Assembly: GCA_038210185.1 (NCBI GenBank)
Contig: JBBQWX010000044.1
Span: 1-27,419 of the forward strand
From: Fodinibacter sp038210185
GTDB taxonomy: Bacteria; Actinomycetota; Actinomycetes; Actinomycetales; Dermatophilaceae
Reading direction: 5' to 3'
DNA length: 27,419 bases
The notes under the pieces are model-generated. The model was not told where the DNA came from. It did not search any database and saw nothing but the letters and a program-made list of their open reading frames with translations. This document shows, piece by piece, positions 1 to 6,577 of this stretch. A program made the position numbers and the translations under genes. Every line of letters begins with the position of its first letter. Position 1 is the first letter of the stretch.

Positions 1-1
1 G

Positions 2-151
2 TTGGGTCACGCCACTGCCGCAGAGACCTTGGACACGTACAGCCACCTGTGGCCGGACTCCGACGACCGCACTAGAGAGGCGGTCGACTCGCAGCTCAGG
101 GGGATCCCTCGACAAGTTGAGGACAATGTGAGGACAGTCGCTAGCGACTGA
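2..151 (+). CDS. Tyrosine recombinase/phage integrase, C-terminal end (partial)
   Basis: Only the last 49 residues are present; the gene enters from the left edge of the window. The reading begins LGHATAAETLDTYSHLW, which matches the end of the tyrosine-recombinase catalytic domain: the LGH motif, then the nucleophilic tyrosine in the T-Y-S-H-L-W context (codon 38-40), then a short charged tail ending in TGA at 149-151. Enzymes of this family cut and rejoin DNA at attachment sites and are typical of integrative elements and temperate phages. The gene points at, and ends 29 nt from, the 3' end of the RNase P RNA gene, the usual position of an integrase next to its own attachment site. The N-terminal arm-binding domain lies outside the window, so the type of element cannot be named. 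Confidence 0.85.
   Translation: MGHATAAETLDTYSHLWPDSDDRTREAVDSQLRGIPRQVEDNVRTVASD
135..150. repeat. 16-bp perfect palindrome over the integrase stop codon
   Basis: CAGTCGCTAGCGACTG is self-complementary and includes the last codons and part of the stop codon of the recombinase gene. It could form a short terminator stem for that gene or for rnpB read from the other strand, or be a protein-binding site near the attachment site. No T-tract follows, so a classic terminator is not shown. Confidence 0.5.
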
Positions 152-180
152 ACACAAACCCGCAGTTCAGAGGCCTAAAG

Positions 181-568
181 TGGACGAGTCGGGCTGTAGG
201 CCGGGTTCTGTCCCGCGCCACCGTTGCCGGTGTCGCGGTGACGGTCATCCATCTCGGGTGGCCGTTGCCGACCACCTCCAGCGCCCTACCCGCGTGCTCG
301 GGCGGGCCGCCCTCGATCGCACGCTGTCTGGGCTTGCTCCGGATGGGGTTTACCGAGCCGGCCTGGTCGCCCAGGCCGCTGGTGGTCTCTTACACCACCG
401 TTTCACCCTTGCTCCCCCACCGGCGAACCGGTGAGGGGGCGGTCTTTTCTCTGTGGCACTGTCCCGCGGGTCGCCCCGGGTGGCTGTTGGCCACCATCCT
501 GCCCTTCGGAGCCCGGACCTTCCTCGGCGGTGGTTGCCCACCGACGCGACCGTCCGCCCGACTCGTCC
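181..568 (-). ncRNA. rnpB: RNase P RNA (rnpB), bacterial type A
   Basis: This is the catalytic RNA of RNase P, which matures the 5' ends of tRNAs. On the minus strand the 5' part reads GGACGAGTCGGG and then the conserved GAGGAAGGTCCGGGCTCC block and GGGCAGGATGGTGGC. The 3' part contains the conserved AGACCACCAG and the GGACAGAACCCGGCCTACAG block near its end, then CCCGACTCGTCC. The first and last twelve bases are exact complements and form helix P1, which sets the ends at about 568 and 181. The length of about 388 nt fits actinobacterial type A RNAs. Protein-length open frames across this stretch are not genes. The 3' end faces the recombinase gene. Confidence 0.95.
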
Positions 569-574
569 GCCGCC

Positions 575-603
575 AGTGTAGGGCCGGATCACGCGTAGCT
601 GAA
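575..603 (-). promoter_or_regulatory. Probable rnpB promoter
   Basis: On the minus strand a -10-like TACACT (580-575) lies 6-7 nt before the predicted 5' end of rnpB. A weak -35-like TTCAGC (603-598) sits 17 nt further upstream. The element overlaps the last codons and stop of the upstream RNB-domain gene, so rnpB probably has its own start within that gene's end. This is inferred from position and sequence only. Confidence 0.5.
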
Positions 604-2034
604 CGACACCGCACCCGCGCCGACGTCGGCGAGGTCGAGTCGCACGGACAGGTGCGCCCCGAGGGCGGCGCGGCGCCCGACCACCCGGGCGATGACCGGC
701 AGGTCGACGAGCTGCACCTCCATGCCCTTGTCGGTGTGCTCGAGCACGATCGCACCGAACGACTCACCCTCGCGGCCGAGCAGCACAGCGGCCTCGGTGG
801 CGTCGGCGAAGGCGCGCTCGGCGGCGCGGGCGCGGCGGTCCGAGTCGCGCATCAGCGCCGGCAGCTCGGGCAGGGCCGCGCGCACGGCATCCGGCACGTG
901 TCCACCGCGGCACGCGGCCTCGCAGACGACCAGACCGAAGCGGTCGACGAGTCGGCGCAGCGGCGCCGTGACGTGGGCGTAGGGAGCGGCGACGGCCGCG
1001 TGTTCGCGCTGCTCGGGCAGCTCGCCGTCGAAGACCGTGTAGCCGGCTCCGCGGAACAGGGCCGTCGCCTCGTGGATGAGGGCCAGGTGGCGTGGGTTGG
1101 TGCGGTCCAGGCGGCCGACGAACTCGCCGTACGGCAGGTCGTCGGGCCACTCGGCCCCCAGCCCGCGAGCCGCGCGCCTGAACCACTGGAGCGCCTCGGG
1201 GGTGGGTGCGGGCATGGTGCGCAGCACGCCCATGCCGGCGTCGAGCATCATCTCGGCCGCCGCCATGCCGGTGAGCAACGAGATCTGTGCGTTCCACTCC
1301 TCCGCCGGCACAGGGGGCCGGAACTCGAGGATGAAGCCGTCGTCGCGGGCCGTCACCTGCTGTTCCGGCATCGGCAGGCTGGCGCCGCCACGGGTGCGCT
1401 CCTGCGCGATCCGCCGCTCACCGACCTCCTTCAACAGCAGGAACCGCTGGTCGTCGGTGCCGGCGTCGATCGCCGCCTGCACCGTGGCGTAGTCGAGCCG
1501 CTCGACGCTGCGCACCATCGCCCGGTGCAGGTGCGCCCCCACGAGCTCGCCGCTGCCATCGAGCCGCAGGTCCCACACGAAGGCGGGGCGCACGGCATCC
1601 GGCAGCAGGCTCGCGGCGGCCTCGCTCAGCACCTCGGGGTGCAGAGGCACCCGCAGGTCGGGGCAGTAGAGCGTTTGTCCACGCTCGCGGGTGACCCGGT
1701 CGAGGTTGCCGCCGAGCCGCACGAAGGTGGGCACGTCGGTGATGGCGTAGCGGATGCGGTGGCCGTCACCGTCGCGCTCGAGGTGCATGGCCTGGTCGAG
1801 GTCCATGGTGCCGGGCGGGTCGATGGTGAAGAACGGCAGCGCAGTCTCGTCGCGGTCGGGCAACGCGGGCGGGTCCGCCGCCACCTGCTCGGCGTCGGCG
1901 AGCGCGTCGGCCGGGTAGTCGAGCGAGAGGCCCAGCTCGGCGCGCACTGCGGCGAACCGGTCACGCAGCGCCTCGAGCACCTCATCCGGGATGTCGGCGT
2001 CGGTGGGCGCCAGGCGCACACGCGGGTGAGGCAT
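589..2034 (-). CDS. RNB-domain ribonuclease (RNase II/R family)
   Basis: The 481-residue protein is a compact member of the RNase II/R family, 3'-to-5' exoribonucleases that degrade RNA with Mg2+. The catalytic motif is seen as TIDPPGTMDLDQAM, with aspartates at about 72, 78 and 80; the fourth acidic position of the E. coli proteins is Gln81 here. The C-terminal part of the RNB fold, APLRRLVDRFG (about 357-367), carries the conserved arginines of the nucleotide-binding site. Compared with RNase R (about 800 residues) the protein appears to lack full cold-shock and S1 RNA-binding domains, which is common for short actinobacterial RNB proteins. It starts 7 nt after the stop of the upstream glycosyltransferase, so the two are probably cotranscribed. 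Substrate is unknown. Confidence 0.85.
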   Translation of the reverse strand: MPHPRVRLAPTDADIPDEVLEALRDRFAAVRAELGLSLDYPADALADAEQVAADPPALPDRDETALPFFTIDPPGTMDLDQAMHLERDGDGHRIRYAITDVPTFVRLGGNLDRVTRERGQTLYCPDLRVPLHPEVLSEAAASLLPDAVRPAFVWDLRLDGSGELVGAHLHRAMVRSVERLDYATVQAAIDAGTDDQRFLLLKEVGERRIAQERTRGGASLPMPEQQVTARDDGFILEFRPPVPAEEWNAQISLLTGMAAAEMMLDAGMGVLRTMPAPTPEALQWFRRAARGLGAEWPDDLPYGEFVGRLDRTNPRHLALIHEATALFRGAGYTVFDGELPEQREHAAVAAPYAHVTAPLRRLVDRFGLVVCEAACRGGHVPDAVRAALPELPALMRDSDRRARAAERAFADATEAAVLLGREGESFGAIVLEHTDKGMEVQLVDLPVIARVVGRRAALGAHLSVRLDLADVGAGAVSFSYA

Positions 2035-2041
2035 GCGACCA

Positions 2042-3940
2042 CTATGCCGTGGTGCCCCCCCGCGGCGGGCGCAGCGGTCTGACGAGCCGACCCACGAGGC
2101 GTCGAGCCCACCGCTGCCGGCCGATCACCTCGATGCGCGCCCAGTCGCGCTCGCCCGGGGACGACAGCCGGGCCACCTGGCCGCCTCCCGGGTGCCAGCT
2201 CCGTTCCCCGGCGCTCGGGTCGAGCCGCACTCGAGCCGTCTGCTCGCACTCCTGGTGCCGGCTGCCGACCCACAGGGACCACCGCCCCGGGGGCAGCACC
2301 CCTCCCGGGACGAACGTGGCCCGCAGCTCGCCGTTCGAGCGGACCAACGGCACTCGAACGGTGCGTCCACCCGACCGCAGCTCCAGCACGGCATCACCGC
2401 GTGCGTCGGGCGCGGCAAGAGCCACGGCGAGGCGACCGCGGTGCCACCGGATCCCGGTGGTGGTCAGCACCGGTCGGGTCGGGACGTCGGCCCGCACGTC
2501 GAGCCGCAACGCCCCCCGCGCCGAGCGGGTCAGCGCGGCGCCCACGAGGCCACTGGACCCGTCCGGGGCCGCACAGCTGGCGCCATGGTCGCCCACGGGA
2601 TGGACCGCCTCCTCCTCGTCCACGGTGCGCGCAGCCAGCACCAGCGCCCACCGCCCCGGCACGGGGTCGACTGCCTGCAGGTCGATGCGGGCAACCCCCC
2701 CGATCACCGGCACCCGGTGCTCCTCGTCCCCCCGGCACAGCATGACCTCCCACTCGGCCGCCGAGTCGCGCCCCGCCGGTGTCGCCGGCCGCACGTGCAC
2801 GTCGAGCCGCCACCGGCCGTCACTGTGGACGGACACGGCAGCCAGCTCCGGGACGAGCGCGTGGGCGACGTCGTAGTAGGCGTCGGGAACGCCCCACTGG
2901 GGGTCCCGCAGGCCCGGCCACGGGGCCAGGACCCGCCCATCGGCGTACACCGGCGCCCCGATGACCCCCTCCTTCTCGAAGACTCCGAGGGCGTGCAGGT
3001 GGGCGGTCGCCCCCCGGCGCACACAGGCGACCCGCAGCCGCCTGTCCAGGGGGAGCAACAGGTCGACCCGGTCGGGAACGAGGTCATCGAGGATCTCACG
3101 CGCCCCCTCCAGGAACGCGGCCTGAATGGCATCGGGAAGGGTGGCGAACCTCGCGCCGAACTTGCGCGAGATCTCGACGCTGACCCAGCGGCGCATGAGG
3201 TCGTCTCGCACGGGTCCCGCGTCCACGTGGGCGATGACCGTGTCGAGGGATGAGCGCACGATGGGCAGGAACGTCGCCGGATCGGCTGTCTGCTGGGTGA
3301 GGTGGTCGCCGCCGTCACGGTTGACGAGGTAGTAGCAGTCGTAGTCGGCCACCACCGAGATGGACGATGCCAGGAACAGGGCCGGGACGACGAGTGGCTG
3401 CTCCTCCGCGAGGCGCGCTCCCTCGGCGAAGCGAAGCCCGTGTCGCACCAACAGCTCGCGCGAGAAGAGCTTGTGCGCGGTGAGGGTCCACACCGCATGA
3501 GTCGAGACCACGTCGCCGCCGCCCACCGACCGCATGAACGGCAGCACCGGTGCGCCGCGCCCCACCCCACGGAGACGACCCATCACGAGGTCGCTCCCAT
3601 AACGCTCGGCGGCGTCGACCATCCGCTCAAGGGCCTCTGCGCCGAGGTAGTCGTCCGGGTCGGCGAAGAAGACGTACTCGCCCCGGCTGAGCTCGAGTCC
3701 GCGGTTGCGGGGGCCGCCCGGTGCCCCCGTTCGCGGACCCCTCACGACGAGCAGCTGCGGGTGGTCGGCGGCCCAGTCGTCGAGGCGGTCCAGGCTGCCG
3801 TCGTCGGAGCCGTCGTCGACGGCGATGACTTCGAGGTGCTCGACCCCGATCGACTGCTCCCAGATGGAGGTCAGGCACTCGTCGAGGTACTCCGCCATGT
3901 TGTAGACGGCCATCACGACCGACACCACCGGGTCTCCCAC
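2042..3940 (-). CDS. Family 2 glycosyltransferase with C-terminal beta-sandwich-like region
   Basis: The protein has 632 residues. Residues 1 to about 220 form a GT-A glycosyltransferase domain: PVVSVVMAVYNMAEYL at the start, the nucleotide-binding VDDGSDDGS at 41-49, and the metal-binding DPDD at 94-97. The remaining 400 residues are not catalytic by appearance. They include segments rich in alternating hydrophobic residues (for example LRLDVRADVP and AVLELRSGGRTVRVPLV) that suggest Ig-like beta domains, as in the C-terminal parts of wall teichoic acid glycosyltransferases such as TarS. No transmembrane segment is evident. The GTG start at 3940 has a GGAG 7 nt upstream. The gene probably heads an operon with the RNB nuclease. 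A role in cell-surface polymer glycosylation is an inference; donor and acceptor cannot be read from sequence. Confidence 0.82.
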   Translation of the reverse strand: MGDPVVSVVMAVYNMAEYLDECLTSIWEQSIGVEHLEVIAVDDGSDDGSLDRLDDWAADHPQLLVVRGPRTGAPGGPRNRGLELSRGEYVFFADPDDYLGAEALERMVDAAERYGSDLVMGRLRGVGRGAPVLPFMRSVGGGDVVSTHAVWTLTAHKLFSRELLVRHGLRFAEGARLAEEQPLVVPALFLASSISVVADYDCYYLVNRDGGDHLTQQTADPATFLPIVRSSLDTVIAHVDAGPVRDDLMRRWVSVEISRKFGARFATLPDAIQAAFLEGAREILDDLVPDRVDLLLPLDRRLRVACVRRGATAHLHALGVFEKEGVIGAPVYADGRVLAPWPGLRDPQWGVPDAYYDVAHALVPELAAVSVHSDGRWRLDVHVRPATPAGRDSAAEWEVMLCRGDEEHRVPVIGGVARIDLQAVDPVPGRWALVLAARTVDEEEAVHPVGDHGASCAAPDGSSGLVGAALTRSARGALRLDVRADVPTRPVLTTTGIRWHRGRLAVALAAPDARGDAVLELRSGGRTVRVPLVRSNGELRATFVPGGVLPPGRWSLWVGSRHQECEQTARVRLDPSAGERSWHPGGGQVARLSSPGERDWARIEVIGRQRWARRLVGRLVRPLRPPRGGTTA

Positions 3941-4021
3941 GCCTCATCTCCATCTCGTCGTCGCGCCGTGGTCATCATCGCGGTCCGACGGCGGGCATCA
4001 GGCGCGACGCTCCGACCACCG

Positions 4022-4027
4022 TAGGCT
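4022..4027 (+). promoter_or_regulatory. Leaderless-type -10 element of the YaaA gene
   Basis: TAGGCT fits TANNNT and lies exactly 6 nt before the GTG at 4034, with no Shine-Dalgarno sequence between. A transcript would start at or next to the start codon. It lies in the 93-bp divergent gap shared with the glycosyltransferase gene. Confidence 0.45.
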
Positions 4028-4033
4028 GCCTGC

Positions 4034-4780
4034 GTGCTGATCGTGCTCCCCCCGTCGGAGTCCAAGGCGAACCGGCGCCGGGGGAGGCCGGCTGACCCGA
4101 CGACCTGGTCGTTCCCCGAGCTCGGTGCCACTCGCGCACGGGTCGCTGCGGCGCTCGCCGAGGTCAGCCGCTCCCCCGACGCACCGTCCCTGCTCGGCGT
4201 CTCGCCCAACCTGCTCGAGGAGGTGGCCCGCAACCTCGTGCTCGACACGGCACCCGCCACTCCCGCCGCCGAGGTCTACACCGGGGTGCTCTACGACGCC
4301 CTCGGCCTGTCCACCCTCGACCCTGCCGCCCGGCGCCGCGCCTACCGCTGGCTCGTCGTGGTCTCGGCCCTGCACGGCGCCGTGCGCCCGGGTGACCGGA
4401 TCACCGCCTACCGCCTGTCGATGGGCTCGACCCTCCCCGGCCTCGGCCCGCTCGCGGGGGTGTGGCGGCCGGCCCTCGACACCGTGCTTCCCGCCGTCGC
4501 CGGGCGCGGCATCGTGGTCGACTGCCGGTCAGCCCCGTATGCCGCCGCGTGGCGCCCAGGAGCCGACCTCGCCCCCCGCTGGGTGCAGGTGCGGGTGCCC
4601 GGAGCCAGCCACCAGGCCAAGCACACCCGAGGCTTGGTGACGCGTCAGCTCTGCACGGTCGGCGCGACCCCGCGCTCGGTCCCGGCCCTGCGCGATGTCG
4701 TGGCCGACGCCTTCGAGACCCGCCTGAACGAGCCGACGAGCGCCCGAGCGCCCTGGGTCCTGGACGTGCTGCCTGCGTGA
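4034..4780 (+). CDS. yaaA: Peroxide stress protein YaaA family (DUF328)
   Basis: The 248-residue protein shows the family hallmarks: LIVLPPSESKA at the N-terminus, YTGVLYDALGL in the middle, and VVSALHGAVRPGDRITAYRLSM (about 115-136). E. coli YaaA, of similar length, limits intracellular free iron and protects DNA during hydrogen peroxide stress; the biochemical mechanism is not settled. No signal peptide or membrane segment is seen, so it should be cytosolic. GTG at 4034 is chosen because the first codons give the conserved N-terminus and a TANNNT element sits 6 nt upstream. The stop overlaps by 4 nt a GTG that begins the permease remnant downstream, so the two were once translationally coupled. 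Confidence 0.88.
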   Translation: MLIVLPPSESKANRRRGRPADPTTWSFPELGATRARVAAALAEVSRSPDAPSLLGVSPNLLEEVARNLVLDTAPATPAAEVYTGVLYDALGLSTLDPAARRRAYRWLVVVSALHGAVRPGDRITAYRLSMGSTLPGLGPLAGVWRPALDTVLPAVAGRGIVVDCRSAPYAAAWRPGADLAPRWVQVRVPGASHQAKHTRGLVTRQLCTVGATPRSVPALRDVVADAFETRLNEPTSARAPWVLDVLPA

Positions 4781-5005
4781 CGACGGCCGATGTCGTCGCG
4801 CCGGTCGAGCGCCTGCTGCCGGTCGTCGTACTCCTCCTCGCGATCACCGGAACCGCCGAGGTCGCCGAGGTCGCCGGTCGCCGAGGTCGTCGAGGTCGTC
4901 CAGGTCGTCGAACGGGCCGGGGTGTTCGCCATCGCCGGCCACTGGGTGGCGCACGCCGGGCGGCGCCGGGCCTGGGCACTGTGACTGCTCTTCGCCGTGC
5001 TCGCG
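4777..5005 (+). pseudogene. Decayed N-terminus of an ArsB/SLC13-like membrane permease
   Basis: From a GTG overlapping the YaaA stop, frame 1 reads VTTADVVAPVERLLPVVVLL and then LAITGTAEVAEVAG, which resembles the first membrane helix of ArsB-type ion permeases. The similarity then continues in another frame as AGVFAIAGHWVAHAGRRRAW and AL, then an in-frame TGA at 4982-4984 where TGG (Trp) would be expected, then LLFAVLA. After about 5005 nothing recognisable remains. The frame change falls in a low-complexity run of GAGGTCGCC/GAGGTCGTC-like repeats (about 4859-4910), which could have slipped. The full family is about 400 residues, so most of the gene is gone. Assignment to ArsB-type transporters rests on my recognition of the N-terminal pattern; pseudogene status is seen directly as frameshift, stop and truncation. 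Confidence 0.6.
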
Positions 5006-5107
5006 TGGGAGCGGGCGCGGGGACACTGGCCCCCACCACCTGACCCCTCAAGCAGACGTTCGCCCGCGACGCGGCAACTCCTGCGTGCCGCCCGAAATGA
5101 TGCGTCC

Positions 5108-5123
5108 TGTGACCCAGGTCACC
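5108..5123. promoter_or_regulatory. CRP/GlxR-type binding site candidate
   Basis: TGTGACCCAGGTCACC matches the CRP/GlxR consensus TGTGA-N6-TCACA at all but the last base and contains a perfect GTGACC-CA-GGTCAC inverted repeat. It lies about 90 bp upstream of the oxygenase start at 5210, in otherwise non-coding DNA. Regulation by a cAMP-receptor-type protein is inferred from the match. Confidence 0.5.
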
Positions 5124-5209
5124 GAGTCCAACCTTCGACAAACATTCGGCAGGGTGGGGTTCCGACGTTGAATCGTTCGACGCCCCCAGCCGACAGGAGA
5201 CCCTCCGCC

Positions 5210-6097
5210 GTGCTCACCCTGAGCGACCTCACCCGCCACTCCCAGCAACGGCTCGGTGCTGCGCTGCGCGCCCGGGTCGCGGGTGACGACGCCGCGTCGC
5301 GAGCCCAGGTCATCTGGGGCCGCAGCGGCGAACGGTGGTTCACCCCGCAGGATCCGGTGTGGCGGGTGCACGCCGACGCCTCGATGTTCCCCGGCGGCGT
5401 GGCCGCCCTGCTGCTGCAGTCACTGCATCCGCTCGCCATGGCCGGGGTCGCGGGCCACAGCGGGTACAAGAGCGACCCGTGGGGCCGCCTGCAGCGCACG
5501 TCACACTTCCTCGCGACGACGACGTTCGGCACCGTCGAGGACGCCGAGGCGGCCATCGAGCGGGTGCGCGGCATCCACGAGCGGGTGCGTGGGCAGGACC
5601 CCCAAGGGCGGGCCTACCGGGCCAGCGACCCCCGGCTGCTGCGCTGGGTCCACGTGGCCGAGGCGCACAGCTTCCTCACGGCGCACCAGCGCTACGCCCT
5701 CGAGCCGCTGTCGGCCGGCGATGCCGACACCTACGTCGCGCAGTCGGCGCTGGTCGCGGGCCGGCTCGGCGCCACCGAACTCCCGTTGACGGTCACCGAC
5801 CTCGATGCCGCGCTGTCGGCCTACCGACCCGAGCTCGAGGCCACCGCCCAGGCCCGTGCCGCTGCACGGTTCCTGCTGCTCGACCCGCCGCTGCCGTGGC
5901 CGGCGCGCCCGGGCTACGGGCTCATCGCGTCGGGCGGGGTGGCGCTGCTCCCCCACTGGGCGCGGCGGGCGCTGGGGCTTCCCGCCCGCGGACCGGTGAC
6001 GGCGTTGGCCGGCGGGGCCGGGCACGTCGGCACCCGCGCGGTGCGCTGGGCGATGGAGGGCGTCGCCCAGGAGCGTCAGCCGGCCGCGGGGTCCTGA
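5210..6097 (+). CDS. Oxygenase MpaB/rubber oxygenase family protein (DUF2236)
   Basis: The 295-residue protein belongs to the DUF2236 family, which includes fungal MpaB and the heme b-dependent rubber oxygenases (Lcp). Features seen are the N-terminal region with QDPVWRVHADASMFPGG (about 47-63), LLLQSLHPLAMAGVAGHSGY (about 67-86), and WVHVAEAHSFL (about 147-157), whose histidines are candidates for heme ligation. It has no clear secretion signal. The substrate is unknown; most actinobacterial members are uncharacterised. GTG at 5210 is chosen because AGGAGA at 5195-5200 lies 9 nt upstream; a TTG at 5168 is the main alternative. A CRP-like site lies further upstream. Its 3' end overlaps the convergent SRPBCC gene by 22 bp. 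Confidence 0.82.
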   Translation: MLTLSDLTRHSQQRLGAALRARVAGDDAASRAQVIWGRSGERWFTPQDPVWRVHADASMFPGGVAALLLQSLHPLAMAGVAGHSGYKSDPWGRLQRTSHFLATTTFGTVEDAEAAIERVRGIHERVRGQDPQGRAYRASDPRLLRWVHVAEAHSFLTAHQRYALEPLSAGDADTYVAQSALVAGRLGATELPLTVTDLDAALSAYRPELEATAQARAAARFLLLDPPLPWPARPGYGLIASGGVALLPHWARRALGLPARGPVTALAGGAGHVGTRAVRWAMEGVAQERQPAAGS

Positions 6098-6555
6098 GCG
6101 GCGGTGACGAGCTCGTCGATCCGCTCGAGGGTGCGCTCCATGTTGCGGCGGGTCGAGCCCGTCATCGTGAGCTTGACCAAGGGCTTGCTGATCCACTTCT
6201 CCTCGCCGAGGTCCCAGGACTCGGTGACGAGGGTGCCGCCCTCGACTGGCCGCAGCTCGTAGCGCCAGACCCGACCGCCGATCACGGTGCCCAGCGGGCC
6301 GCTGGCGGTCGTCTGCCAGGCGATGCGACGGTTCTCCTCGAGCTCGATCACCGTGTTGCGGGTCGAGTAGGCGACGCCGAGGTGCATGTCCATGCCGAAC
6401 CGGTCGCCGAGCGTGAGCCGGCGGCCCCCGCTGCGCGCACCGCGCAGCGTGCCACCCCCGTCGATCTCCGCCTGCCCAGCGGGGTCGGCGAGGAGGTCGA
6501 AGATCGGCTCGGGCGGTGCAGGGACGAGTCGCTGCACGGAGATGACGTCGCTCAT
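6076..6555 (-). CDS. SRPBCC family protein (polyketide cyclase/START-like fold)
   Basis: The 159-residue protein has the typical SRPBCC layout: VISVQRLVPAPPEPIFDLLADPAG at the start (first strand and helix), a central beta region with TRNTVIELEENRRIAWQT, then WRYELRPVEGGTLVTESWDL, and a long C-terminal helix from about residue 128. Proteins of this fold bind hydrophobic ligands in a deep cavity; substrate and role cannot be told. The ATG at 6555 has a TANNNT element 7 nt upstream and no Shine-Dalgarno sequence. It is tail-to-tail with the oxygenase gene (22-bp overlap), and the metZ-like gene's stop lies 22 nt beyond its start on the same strand. Confidence 0.8.
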   Translation of the reverse strand: MSDVISVQRLVPAPPEPIFDLLADPAGQAEIDGGGTLRGARSGGRRLTLGDRFGMDMHLGVAYSTRNTVIELEENRRIAWQTTASGPLGTVIGGRVWRYELRPVEGGTLVTESWDLGEEKWISKPLVKLTMTGSTRRNMERTLERIDELVTAAQDPAAG

Positions 6556-6562
6556 GGGCGCG

Positions 6563-6568
6563 ACGCTA
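6563..6568 (-). promoter_or_regulatory. Leaderless-type -10 element of the SRPBCC gene
   Basis: On the minus strand TAGCGT ends 7 nt before the ATG at 6555. It lies in the 22-nt gap after the metZ-like gene, which suggests the SRPBCC gene has its own promoter despite its closeness to the upstream gene. Confidence 0.42.
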
Positions 6569-6577
6569 ACAGCCGGG

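Noticed and set aside
238..2082. A very long plus-strand open frame across rnpB and the RNB gene
   Set aside because: It crosses a structural RNA gene and is antisense to a protein with clear catalytic motifs. Its translation is Arg/Gly/His-rich with no domain; it is a high-GC shadow.
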